Assembly: GCA_012842325.1 (NCBI GenBank)
Contig: DUTA01000071.1
Span: forward strand, 1-17,468
Source: Bacillota bacterium
Lineage (GTDB): Bacteria > Bacillota > DTU030
Direction of reading: 5' to 3'
DNA length: 17,468 nucleotides
The notes under the pieces were generated by a model. The model searched no databases and was not told where the DNA came from. It saw only the letters and a list, made by a program, of their open reading frames with translations. This document shows, piece by piece, positions 6,446-13,388 of the stretch; within the stretch, counting starts at the first letter, position 1; each line of letters begins with the position of its first letter. A program made the translations under genes and the position numbers.

Positions 6446-7381
6446 GTGGCAGAAGCCATCAGGATCGGGGCCAGAGATTATCTCCCTGCCATTCGCGAAG
6501 GTTTGCAAAGGGAGTTTCACCTTTTCCGGCGTGAAGGCCTGCAAATTGACATTAAGGAAGATGTGCGGGGCGACCAGGTATTTCTTTCCTGCCTTTTAAA
6601 GCAGGAAAGGAAAAGCCCCCTGGATAAAAAAGAGGCGGGTGACCTGTTCCGGCAGCTGGTAGCCAATGCCCTGGCGACGGTGATCATTTCCCACTGGGAA
6701 ATGGCCCTGGTCAGGGAAATAGTGTATCAGCACTATAACTATTTTAACCGCCACGAACGGGAAAGAATCATAGAATTGGCCCTCCAGGGGCTGATGGGGG
6801 AGGGGAAAAAGGGGACGGAACCCCAGCTCTACAGGGTGCACCGGCAAAACCGGGTTTTCTTTCGCCTCCTGGATTATCTCAACGAAAACGGGGAAATCAT
6901 CCTGGAAGGTTTCATTCGCTTTCGCCTCAAGGATTATATGGATGAGCTGCGGGACGCCGTAGACCGGGCTGTAGATGACCTGATGCTGGAGGAGGAGTAC
7001 AGGGAGTTTATCCGCCTCCTGCGGTACTTTGTGGAAGCCCAGGAGCCCAGGCAGGGGGAGATTCACGTCCTGATCCTGCCGGGGAACAAATACCAGCTGC
7101 TGGATGGACAGGGGGATGCCCTCAGCGACGAGGAGCTGGAGGAGATGCTGGCCGACCTTGCCGGGGGCAATATTTCCGGCGAGGATCTCCTTATCAGCGC
7201 CCTGATCAGTTTGGCCCCCACCCGGCTCCACCTGCATTTGGGTTCCCCCCTTTACAACCAGGAGGTTGTGGAGACCATCAAGAAGGTCTTTGTGGACCGG
7301 ATCCAGGTCTGTCCCGGCTGCTGCCTCTGCGGGGAAAGGGAGCGGGAGAAGGAGGAAAGAAGCAGGAGCAAGCCGAGGTGA
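6446..7381 (+). CDS. ytxC: Putative sporulation protein YtxC
   Basis: 311 residues from the GTG at 6446. This start is preferred over the in-frame GTG at 6437 because AAAGGGGTGA (6431-6440) then serves as the ribosome binding site. The sequence fits the YtxC family: an acidic, helical, soluble protein with a central segment such as HRQNRVFFRLLDYLNENGE and a region predicting FIRFRLKDYMDELRDAVD. Its biochemical function is unknown; the family is named for sporulation. The C-terminus carries a Cys cluster, CPGCCLCG, and then a very charged Arg/Glu tail. It lies two genes upstream of thrS, as in the Bacillus ytxC-thrS order, which supports the assignment. Confidence 0.82.
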   Translation: MAEAIRIGARDYLPAIREGLQREFHLFRREGLQIDIKEDVRGDQVFLSCLLKQERKSPLDKKEAGDLFRQLVANALATVIISHWEMALVREIVYQHYNYFNRHERERIIELALQGLMGEGKKGTEPQLYRVHRQNRVFFRLLDYLNENGEIILEGFIRFRLKDYMDELRDAVDRAVDDLMLEEEYREFIRLLRYFVEAQEPRQGEIHVLILPGNKYQLLDGQGDALSDEELEEMLADLAGGNISGEDLLISALISLAPTRLHLHLGSPLYNQEVVETIKKVFVDRIQVCPGCCLCGEREREKEERSRSKPR

Positions 7382-7494
7382 AAAGCAGTTGGCGGGAGCC
7401 GCTTCTTAATCCAGAAATGGACAATTAATCACCTTGACTGGTGCAGGGTGGCGGGCAGTGACGCCCCGGCCAATGGGCAGGGAGACCATTTTCC

Positions 7495-7523
7495 TTGCAT
7501 ATTTGCCGGGGCTCTGTTATTAT
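7495..7523 (+). promoter_or_regulatory. Candidate sigma-A promoter of the DUF445 gene
   Basis: TTGCAT (7495-7500), 17 bp, TATTAT (7518-7523, 5/6 to consensus). The -35 matches only in TTG. It sits 40 nt before the ATG at 7563. The 181-nt gap after ytxC otherwise holds one copy of TGGACAATT (7418-7426), similar to the repeats before thrS, and no clear terminator. Confidence 0.4.
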
Positions 7524-7562
7524 GTACCCTGGAACAATCACCGCACAAAGAAGGAAAACAGT

Positions 7563-8171
7563 ATGCCTGTAGAAATAATTGCCCTGCCCCTTTTGGGTGG
7601 CCTGATCGGCTGGGTGACCAACCGGATTGCCATCCGCCTGCTCTTTCATCCCCGGCGGCCCTGGCGGATACCCCTTTTGGGCTGGGAACTGCAGGGGTTG
7701 CTTCCCAAACGGCGGGCAGAGCTGGCCCGGACGGTGGGGGAGACGGTGGAAAGGGAGCTCCTCTCGGCCGGGGATCTGGTCCAATTCCTGGGCCGGCCCA
7801 ACTTCCGGGAGGAGCTGCTGGCTCAGTTGGCCCTGGTGGCCGGCGCAAGGTTGGACGGCAGGATCCCGGCCTTTTTCCCCCGCCAGCTGCGGGATATGCT
7901 CCTGGCCTGGTTTCAGGATTTTCTGGGCCGGGAGCTGGAGGTGGTTTACGATCAGATCCTGGCCGGGGTCCAAAAAAACCTGGAAGGGGAACTGGCCATC
8001 GGTGCCATGGTGGAAAAACGCCTGCTGGAAATTTCCCTGCCCGACCTGGAAGCCCTGATCCTGCAGGTGGCCGGGCGGGAACTGTGGCACATCGAGCTCT
8101 TGGGCGGCGTTCTGGGCTTTCTCATCGGTCTTCTCCAGGCGGGCCTGGTTTTGCTCCTCGGCCGGGCTTGA
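7563..8171 (+). CDS. Short DUF445-family membrane protein
   Basis: 202 residues. The ATG at 7563 is chosen because AAGAAGGA ends 7 nt upstream; the longer in-frame extension to 7434 has no ribosome site and would run through the promoter. The N-terminus PVEIIALPLLGGLIGWVTN is a membrane helix followed by the family signature TNRIAIRLLFHP. The C-terminus repeats the pattern: HIELLGGVLGFLIGLLQ plus a hydrophobic end, a second helix. The middle (about 45-170) is amphipathic and helical. YheB-type DUF445 proteins are roughly twice as long, so this is the short form. Function unknown, membrane-anchored at both ends. The stop TGA lies inside the -35 box of the thrS promoter. Confidence 0.8.
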   Translation: MPVEIIALPLLGGLIGWVTNRIAIRLLFHPRRPWRIPLLGWELQGLLPKRRAELARTVGETVERELLSAGDLVQFLGRPNFREELLAQLALVAGARLDGRIPAFFPRQLRDMLLAWFQDFLGRELEVVYDQILAGVQKNLEGELAIGAMVEKRLLEISLPDLEALILQVAGRELWHIELLGGVLGFLIGLLQAGLVLLLGRA

Positions 8172-8196
8172 CAAGGGGAGCGGGGCAGTTTATAAT
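8168..8196 (+). promoter_or_regulatory. Consensus sigma-A promoter of the thrS T-box transcript
   Basis: Perfect TTGACA (8168-8173), 17-bp spacer, perfect TATAAT (8191-8196). The stop codon TGA of the DUF445 gene (8169-8171) is embedded in the -35 box. Transcription would begin near 8203. A full-strength promoter suits a leader controlled mainly by attenuation. Confidence 0.92.
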
Positions 8197-8202
8197 GGGG
8201 CT

Positions 8203-8460
8203 GATTTAGAATTGGATTTGGGGAAAGTGATGACTGGGAAGAGTAGGCTGGTGCCGGCGCCGGCAGAGAGGAGATGCCAGGGGCTGCAAGCATCTCCCGG
8301 TGCAGCCAGTACGAAAACCACCCAGGAGCGCCTGGCCGAAACTGCAGTAAGCCAGGACGGCTGCCGCCGTTACCGGTTGAGAGGGGGCAGGCCAGGGGCC
8401 TGTCAATTAAGGGTGGAACCGCGGATAACCCCGTCCCTGAGTGGGCGGGGTTTTTATTTT
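8203..8460 (+). promoter_or_regulatory. Threonine T-box riboswitch of thrS
   Basis: The T-box sequence AAGGGTGGAACCGCGG is at 8409-8424. In Stem I, CTGGG (8234-8238) pairs with CCCAG (8321-8325) and GGCTG (8246-8250) with CAGCC (8303-8307). The internal loop between them has an AGAGTA side (8240-8245) and a specifier side, where ACC (8317-8319), a Thr codon, is followed by a purine. The distal arm GGAGATGC / GCATCTCC follows. Uncharged tRNA-Thr(GGU) would pair with ACC and with the T-box and prevent formation of the terminator at 8427-8452, so thrS is read when threonyl-tRNA is scarce. Confidence 0.93.
8427..8460 (+). terminator. T-box attenuator terminator of thrS
   Basis: 10-bp stem AACCCCGTCC / GGGCGGGGTT (one G-T pair) with loop CTGAGT, running into TTTTTATTTT (8451-8460). 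It starts 3 nt after the T-box sequence, which is standard for T-box attenuators. Confidence 0.92.
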
Positions 8461-8462
8461 AA

Positions 8463-8532
8463 TTGACAACGGGCAATGGACAATTGACAATTGTAACAGT
8501 CTATAGTGACAGTTTGCAGTTAACGGTTATTT
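8463..8532. repeat. Degenerate 7-nt tandem repeat
   Basis: Ten consecutive 7-nt units read in one register: TTGACAA, CGGGCAA, TGGACAA, TTGACAA, TTGTAAC, AGTCTAT, AGTGACA, GTTTGCA, GTTAACG, GTTATTT. The first four share a -GACAA-like core and the last units share GTTnnnn. The tract is AT-rich and unlike the flanking DNA. It separates the T-box terminator from thrS. The TTGACA motifs inside have no well-spaced -10, so I do not call a promoter. Confidence 0.6.
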
Positions 8533-8551
8533 AAGTTGGGGTAAAATGCAG

Positions 8552-8570
8552 GGGCGACCTGGGGTCGCCC
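8552..8570. repeat. Perfect palindrome, REP-like hairpin
   Basis: GGGCGACC / GGTCGCCC, 8-bp stem with loop TGG, about 50 nt before the thrS start and without a T run. The shape GGGCGACC...GGTCGCCC resembles intergenic REP-like palindromes. The rest of the gap (8571-8620) holds only the ribosome site GAGGAGG (8603-8609). Confidence 0.5.
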
Positions 8571-8620
8571 GTCAGGTTTGGGTATTACATTTGCAATTTT
8601 ATGAGGAGGAGAGGTAAAAA

Positions 8621-10537
8621 ATGGATAGAATAGTAATTACTTTGCCCGACGGAACTGAACTGGAGTATCCCCGGGGTGTGACAGCGGAGCAGGTGGCAAA
8701 GGATATAAGCCCCCGCCTGTATAAGGAGGCGCTGGCCGCCAGGGTGAACGGGAAAGTGGTCGATCTGGCCACACCCCTGGAGGAGGACAGCCAGCTGGAA
8801 GTGCTGACCTTCGACTCGGAGGAAGGGCGCCGGGTCTTCCGCCACAGCAGCTCCCACATCCTGGCCCAGGCCGTGAAGCGCCTCTATCCCGAAGCCAAAT
8901 TTGCCATTGGACCGGCAATCGAAAACGGCTTTTACTACGACTTTGACGTGCCGGAAAGCTTTACTCCCCAGGATTTGGAAAAGATCGAGGCGGAAATGAA
9001 GAAAATCATCGCCGCCGATTATCCCATTGTCCGGGAAGAGGTGAGCCGGGAAGAGGCCCTGGCCTACTTTGCCGGGAGAGGGGAAAAGTATAAGGAGGAA
9101 TTGATCCGGGACCTGCCCCCCGATGTTCCCGTTAGCCTTTACCGCCAGGGGGACTTTGTCGATCTCTGTGCCGGTCCCCATGTCCCCTCGACGGGGAAAA
9201 TCAAGGCTGTCAAATTGACCAGTGTTGCCGGGGCTTACTGGCGGGGGGACGAAAAGCGGGAAATGCTCCAGCGGATCTACGGTACATCCTTCCCCAGGCA
9301 AAAGGAACTGGATGAACACCTGCGGATGCTGGAGGAAGCCGCCAGGAGGGACCACCGGAAGCTGGGCCGGGAGTTGGACCTCTTCAGCATCCACGAAGAG
9401 GGGCCGGGCTTTCCCTTCTTCCATCCCAAGGGGATGATCATCCGCAACGAGCTGGAGAGCTTCTGGCGGGAAGTCCATCTCAGCCGGGGTTACCAGGAAA
9501 TCAAAACCCCCATTATCCTCCGGGAAGACCTCTGGAAGCAGTCGGGACACTGGGACCACTACAAGGAGAACATGTACTTTACCGAGATCGATGAGCAGGG
9601 ATATGCCATCAAGCCCATGAACTGCCCCGGCGGCATCCTGATCTACAAGTCCAGGCCCCACAGCTACCGGGAATTCCCCCTGCGGCTGGCGGAACTGGGT
9701 CTGGTCCACCGGCACGAACTCTCCGGCGTTCTGCACGGGCTGATGCGGGTGCGCAGCTTCACCCAGGACGATGCCCACATCTTTATGCTGCCAGAGCAGA
9801 TCAAGGACGAGATCATGGGGGTCATCGATCTTACCGATTACCTGTACCGGATCTTCGGCTTTGATTACCATGTGGAATTGAGCACCAAGCCGGAGAAGGC
9901 CATGGGATCGGAGGAAGACTGGGAAATGGCCACCCGGGCCCTCCGGGAAGCCCTGGAGGAGAAGGGGATCGAGTACAAGGTGAATGAGGGGGACGGGGCC
10001 TTCTACGGGCCCAAGATCGACTTTCACCTCAAGGACTGCCTGGGGCGGACCTGGCAGTGCGGCACCATCCAGCTGGATTTCCAGATGCCGGAGCGCTTTG
10101 AGCTGGAATACACCGGGGAGGACGGGGAGAAACACCGCCCGGTCATGATCCACCGGACCTGCCTGGGCAGCATTGAGCGCTTTATCGGGATCCTGATCGA
10201 GCACTATGCCGGGGCCTTCCCCACCTGGCTGGCCCCGGTCCAGGTGAAGATCCTGCCCATTACCGATCGCCATCTTCCTTACAGCCGCCGGCTGGCCCAG
10301 CGGCTGAAAGAGGCCCGGATCCGGGTGGAAGTGGACGAGCGCAATGAGAAGGTCGGCTACAAGATCCGGGAAGCCCAGCTGAACAAGATTCCCTACATGC
10401 TGATCATCGGCGACAAGGAAGTGGAGGAAGGTACCGTCTCGGTCCGGTCCCGGTCCCAGGGGGATCTGGGGGCCATGGAAGCCGACCGTTTCCTGGAATT
10501 GCTCAAAGGGGAGATTGAAGCCAAGGCTGCCAGTTGA
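8621..10537 (+). CDS. thrS: Threonine--tRNA ligase (ThrRS)
   Basis: 638 residues, full length. ATG with GAGGAGG (8603-8609) 11 nt upstream. Domains: TGS (1-62), editing SAD domain (about 65-225) with HSSSH (H75, H79) and C183/H187 in LCAGPH, class II catalytic core (about 245-535) and HGTP anticodon-binding domain (about 540-638). The active-site zinc ligands are C335 (MNCPGG), H386 (DDAH) and H511 (MIHRT); motif 2 is around VHRHELSG and motif 3 is GSIERFIGILIEHY. It charges tRNA-Thr and edits Ser-tRNA-Thr; the editing residues are intact. Controlled by the upstream T-box. Its TGA stop lies within the -35 of the next promoter. Confidence 0.98.
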   Translation: MDRIVITLPDGTELEYPRGVTAEQVAKDISPRLYKEALAARVNGKVVDLATPLEEDSQLEVLTFDSEEGRRVFRHSSSHILAQAVKRLYPEAKFAIGPAIENGFYYDFDVPESFTPQDLEKIEAEMKKIIAADYPIVREEVSREEALAYFAGRGEKYKEELIRDLPPDVPVSLYRQGDFVDLCAGPHVPSTGKIKAVKLTSVAGAYWRGDEKREMLQRIYGTSFPRQKELDEHLRMLEEAARRDHRKLGRELDLFSIHEEGPGFPFFHPKGMIIRNELESFWREVHLSRGYQEIKTPIILREDLWKQSGHWDHYKENMYFTEIDEQGYAIKPMNCPGGILIYKSRPHSYREFPLRLAELGLVHRHELSGVLHGLMRVRSFTQDDAHIFMLPEQIKDEIMGVIDLTDYLYRIFGFDYHVELSTKPEKAMGSEEDWEMATRALREALEEKGIEYKVNEGDGAFYGPKIDFHLKDCLGRTWQCGTIQLDFQMPERFELEYTGEDGEKHRPVMIHRTCLGSIERFIGILIEHYAGAFPTWLAPVQVKILPITDRHLPYSRRLAQRLKEARIRVEVDERNEKVGYKIREAQLNKIPYMLIIGDKEVEEGTVSVRSRSQGDLGAMEADRFLELLKGEIEAKAAS

Positions 10538-10562
10538 CGGCGGCCAAGCCCTGTGCTATACT
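10534..10562 (+). promoter_or_regulatory. Sigma-A promoter of infC-rpmI-rplT
   Basis: TTGACG (10534-10539, 5/6), 17 bp, then an extended -10 TGCTATACT with TATACT at 10557-10562. The thrS stop codon TGA (10535-10537) is inside the -35, the same layout as at the thrS promoter. Start expected near 10569. Confidence 0.88.
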
Positions 10563-10568
10563 ATAGTC

Positions 10569-10704
10569 AGCCAATTGCATATAGTTAGCCCAAAGTAGAA
10601 GCCATCCTGCTTCTCACCCTGCGCGCCCGCCGGGCTGCTACCAGGGTCGAGTAATCGACGGAATTCCTGTGTTCTGTTGCGGGTGGTATCACCCGCTTTT
10701 TTTT
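10569..10704 (+). promoter_or_regulatory. L20-type autoregulatory leader of infC-rpmI-rplT
   Basis: A structured 5' leader of about 135 nt precedes infC. Visible helices are AGAAGC / GCTTCT (10597-10614), ACCCTG (10616-10621) with CAGGGT (10642-10647), and GTCGA-GTAA-TCGAC (10646-10659, GNRA loop). They are followed by a terminator hairpin at 10679-10704. In Bacillota, ribosomal protein L20 represses this operon by binding a leader that mimics its 23S rRNA site and promoting premature termination. Position, terminator and gene order fit; I did not match the covariance model. Confidence 0.75.
10679..10704 (+). terminator. Leader attenuator terminator before infC
   Basis: Perfect 7-bp stem GCGGGTG / CACCCGC, loop GTAT, then eight Ts (10697-10704). 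It sits 35 nt upstream of the infC start. Confidence 0.92.
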
Positions 10705-10738
10705 AGGCTAACTGGAAAATTTGAGGAGGTGACATGCT

Positions 10739-11314
10739 ATTAGCAAGGATTTGCAGGTCAATGAGGGCATCCGGGCGCGGGAGGTGCGGCTGGTCGATGT
10801 CAACGGCCAGCAGCTGGGTATTATGCCAACCCGCGAGGCCCTGCGGATTGCCCGGGAACGACAGCTGGACTTGGTGGTGGTTGCTCCCAGTGCCAAGCCG
10901 CCGGTTTGCCGGATTATGGACTATGGCAAGTACAAGTACGAGCAAAGCAAGCGGGAAAAGGAGGCCCGGAAAAAGCAGAAGGTTATTACCGTAAAAGAGG
11001 TTCGACTCCGGCCTAATATTGATAAGCATGATCTGGAGGTAAAATTAAGGAGTATCCGGCGCTTCCTGGCCGATGGCGATAAGGTGAAGATCACGGTCCG
11101 GTTCCGGGGCAGGCAGATTGCTTATACCGATGCCGGCCAGGAACTCCTCGATGCCATTGCCGCAGAGATCAAGGAACTGGGGACAGTGGAGAAGGGAGCC
11201 AGGGTTGAGGGTAAACAGATGATCATGATCATTGCCCCCAGGCCGGACAATAAGCCGGAAAAACAGGCAGAAAAGAAGCAGCCACCGCAGCAGGAGAAGG
11301 AGGGAGTACAGTAA
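10739..11314 (+). CDS. infC: Translation initiation factor IF-3, probable ATT start
   Basis: 191 residues from ATT at 10739. In this frame a TGA stop lies at 10730-10732. The only codons between it and the first standard start (TTG 10751) are CAT GCT ATT AGC AAG GAT. AGGAGGTGA (10724-10732) is correctly spaced for ATT, and ATT restores the conserved N-terminus (M/I)SKDLQVNEGIRAREVRL. The ATG at 10734 is in another frame. IF-3 features: N-domain with MPTREAL, linker with the Lys/Arg-rich KREKEARKKQK, and C-domain with EVRLRPNIDKHDLEVK and the RGRQ region. It binds the 30S subunit and checks start codons. A rare start allows autoregulation by IF-3, as known for E. coli AUU. The C-terminal tail is rich in K, P and Q. 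Overlaps rpmI by one base (TAATG). Confidence 0.93.
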   Translation: MSKDLQVNEGIRAREVRLVDVNGQQLGIMPTREALRIARERQLDLVVVAPSAKPPVCRIMDYGKYKYEQSKREKEARKKQKVITVKEVRLRPNIDKHDLEVKLRSIRRFLADGDKVKITVRFRGRQIAYTDAGQELLDAIAAEIKELGTVEKGARVEGKQMIMIIAPRPDNKPEKQAEKKQPPQQEKEGVQ

Positions 11315-11511
11315 TGCCGAAGATGAAAACCAGGCGTTCGGCGGCGAAACGCTTCAGAATTACCGGTACCGGTAAGTTCAGACGAAACAAGGCCTTCAGG
11401 AGTCATATTCTGGAGAAGAAGAGCCCCAAGCGGAAGCGCAAACTGCGTCAACCTGGACTGGTAAGCAAAAGGGATCTGAAACGGGTCCAGAGGATGCTGC
11501 CTTATGCTTAG
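11314..11511 (+). CDS. rpmI: 50S ribosomal protein bL35
   Basis: 65 residues, full length. It begins MPKMKTRRSAAKRF, the bL35 signature, and is strongly basic, with GTGKFRRNKAFRSHIL and SPKRKRKLR. Its ATG shares one base with the infC stop (TAATG), indicating translational coupling. AGGAGAAGGAGGGA lies 8 nt upstream, inside the infC end. Confidence 0.97.
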   Translation: MPKMKTRRSAAKRFRITGTGKFRRNKAFRSHILEKKSPKRKRKLRQPGLVSKRDLKRVQRMLPYA

Positions 11512-11540
11512 ATTCTTGAAGGACGAAGGAGGTTATTGGT

Positions 11541-11900
11541 ATGGCGCGGGTAAAAAGGGGCGTCACTGCCCGTAGGAGACATAAAAAAATCTTGAAATTG
11601 GCCAAGGGCTACCGGGGAGCCCGCAGCAGGACCTTCCGGGCAGCCAACGAGTCTGTCCTCAAGGCCCTGTACTATGCCCGCCGGGACCGGAGGGCGAGGA
11701 AACGGGATTTCCGGAAGCTGTGGATTGCCCGCATCAATGCTGCCGCCCGGATGAACGGCCTCTCTTACAGCAGGTTCATCAGTGGCCTGAAGCGGGCCGG
11801 GGTGGAGATCAACCGGAAGATGCTGGCCCAGCTGGCGGTGGAAGACAGCAAGGCCTTTGGCGATCTGGTGGAAGTAGCCAAGGAAAAACTGAATGCCTAA
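11541..11900 (+). CDS. rplT: 50S ribosomal protein bL20
   Basis: 119 residues, full length. ATG with AAGGAGG (11526-11532) 8 nt upstream, 29 nt after rpmI. Begins MARVKRGVTARRRHKK and continues with GYRGARSRTFRAANES and RKLWIARINAAAR, typical of bL20. It binds 23S rRNA early in 50S assembly and is the expected repressor acting on the leader at 10569-10704. Last gene of the operon. Confidence 0.98.
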   Translation: MARVKRGVTARRRHKKILKLAKGYRGARSRTFRAANESVLKALYYARRDRRARKRDFRKLWIARINAAARMNGLSYSRFISGLKRAGVEINRKMLAQLAVEDSKAFGDLVEVAKEKLNA

Positions 11901-11905
11901 GGAGA

Positions 11906-11931
11906 AACCTGGGGGAGACCCTGGGTTTTTT
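11906..11931 (+). terminator. Terminator of the infC-rpmI-rplT operon
   Basis: 9-bp stem (AACCTGGGG / CCCTGGGTT, two G-T pairs), loop GAGA, then TTTTTT (11926-11931) and CTTT. It begins 6 nt after the rplT stop. Confidence 0.85.
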
Positions 11932-11991
11932 CTTTGCCAGGAAAGGGAACAATAGCAGCAGAGAAAAAAGGAGCGCAAAGGAATAAAGTGG

Positions 11992-13347
11992 GTGGGGCTG
12001 CCGTTGGGATTACTGGTATATGTGGAGAAGCACCTGACACCGCCGCAGATAGTTTTGTTGAGCTTTATCATTCTGATCCTGGTCGGTACCCTCATTTTAA
12101 GCCTTCCCTTCTCGGTGCGGGAGGGAAACCGCCTCTCCTTCCTGGATGCCCTCTTTACCGCCACCTCGGCCGTCTGTGTCACGGGCCTGACAGTGGTCGA
12201 TCCAGACACCGTCTTCAGCCCCTTTGGCCAGGTAATGCTCCTGGTCCTGATTCAGGTCGGGGGCCTGGGCCTGATGACCATGACCACCCTCTACTGGCTG
12301 TTCCGGGGGCACAGGATCCAGCTTCGGGAACGGCTTCTGGTGCAGGAGGCCCTGCATTTGAGCAAGCTGGCCGGGGTGGTACGGCTGGTCCGTTCCATAC
12401 TGTATACGACCTTTATGCTGGAGACCCTGGGGGCAATTCTGCTTGGCCTCTGGTTTATCCCCCGGGTAGGCCTGGTGCAGGGGGCCTTTTTGGGGCTCTT
12501 TCATTCTATTTCCGCTTTTTGCAATGCGGGTTTTGAACTTATGGGAGGGCTGGGCAGCTTTACCTCCTTTCCCGAGGAGACCTATCTTAACCTTGTCCTG
12601 ATGGCTTTGATCCTGCTGGGGGGGCTGGGCTTTACCGTCCTCATCGACCTGTACCGGTACCGGCATATTGGCCGCCTCAGCCTCAACTCCAATGTTGTTT
12701 TAACAATTACCGGCGGTCTGCTCCTGGTGGGGTTTGGAGCAACCCTTTTCCTGGAGGGAAAGAATCCGGCCACCCTGGGCTCTTTAACTCCCTGGGGCCG
12801 GTTTTTGGCAGCTTCTTTCCTGTCCATCAGTTCCCGGACTGCCGGCATCAGTACTATTCCGGTTAAGGAAATGCGGCAGGAAACCCAATTCTTTCTTATC
12901 CTGTTGATGTTTATCGGGGCCTCCCCGGGTTCCACCGGGGGCGGGATCAAGACATCCACCCTGGGGATCCTGCTGGCGGCCGTCTGGGCAGTGGCGACGG
13001 GGCGGCGGGAAATCGATATATTTCACCGGCGCCTGCCCCACCCCATTGTTTTTAAAGCCCTGGCCATAGTGATCATGGCCCTCGGTATCCTGGTAACGGC
13101 CACGATTCTCCTTTCCCTGACCGAGGGCAAGGAATTCCTGCCGGTTTTCTTTGAGGTCAGCGCAGCCCTGGGTACCGTGGGGCTTTCGACGGGGATCACC
13201 CCCCATTTGACGCCCCCGGGGAAGCTTATTCTCATTGCAACCATGTTTGCGGGGCGGGTGGGGCCCCTGACCCTGGCGGTGGCCCTGGGGCTCCGGGAAA
13301 GGCGCCAGGCCCTCAAGTACCCCGAAGAGTGGGTCATTGTCGGCTGA
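11992..13347 (+). CDS. ktrB: KtrB/TrkH-type potassium transporter membrane subunit
   Basis: 451 residues. GTG start with AAAGGA (11977-11982) 9 nt upstream; the GTG at 11988 is out of frame. It is mostly hydrophobic and built of four M1-P-M2 repeats. The four filter loops are VTGLT (63-67), CNAGFE (177-182), RTAGIS (282-287) and TVGLSTGIT (395-403). The gating-loop segment GASPGSTGGGIKTST (309-323) is present. It moves K+ (often with Na+) across the membrane, gated by the cytosolic RCK protein encoded next. The 452-residue size fits KtrB. No promoter is clear in the 60 nt after the rplT terminator, so some expression may come from read-through. Confidence 0.93.
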   Translation: MGLPLGLLVYVEKHLTPPQIVLLSFIILILVGTLILSLPFSVREGNRLSFLDALFTATSAVCVTGLTVVDPDTVFSPFGQVMLLVLIQVGGLGLMTMTTLYWLFRGHRIQLRERLLVQEALHLSKLAGVVRLVRSILYTTFMLETLGAILLGLWFIPRVGLVQGAFLGLFHSISAFCNAGFELMGGLGSFTSFPEETYLNLVLMALILLGGLGFTVLIDLYRYRHIGRLSLNSNVVLTITGGLLLVGFGATLFLEGKNPATLGSLTPWGRFLAASFLSISSRTAGISTIPVKEMRQETQFFLILLMFIGASPGSTGGGIKTSTLGILLAAVWAVATGRREIDIFHRRLPHPIVFKALAIVIMALGILVTATILLSLTEGKEFLPVFFEVSAALGTVGLSTGITPHLTPPGKLILIATMFAGRVGPLTLAVALGLRERRQALKYPEEWVIVG

Positions 13348-13388
13348 GACAGGGGGAATGGCAGTGCGGACCAAGGGGAGGGATGCCC

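Noticed and set aside
7448..8209. 253-residue + strand frame overlapping the DUF445 gene
   Set aside because: Gly/Pro/Ala-rich alternative frame without a ribosome site; the DUF445 frame has signatures at both ends.
8463..8507. TTGACA boxes after the thrS T-box as a second thrS promoter
   Set aside because: The nearest -10-like TATAGT is 12 or 33 bp away, not 16-18, and the boxes fall inside a 7-nt repeat.
8463..8532. CRISPR-like array
   Set aside because: Units are 7 nt with no spacers; no cas genes anywhere in the window.
8585..10273. 562-residue open frame antisense to thrS
   Set aside because: It is the shadow of thrS in a GC-rich third-codon context: rich in G, P, Q and L, no ribosome site, no known motif.
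10734..10994. ATG frame beginning next to the infC ribosome site
   Set aside because: Its product is Arg/Trp/Ser-rich nonsense; IF-3 homology lies in the ATT frame.
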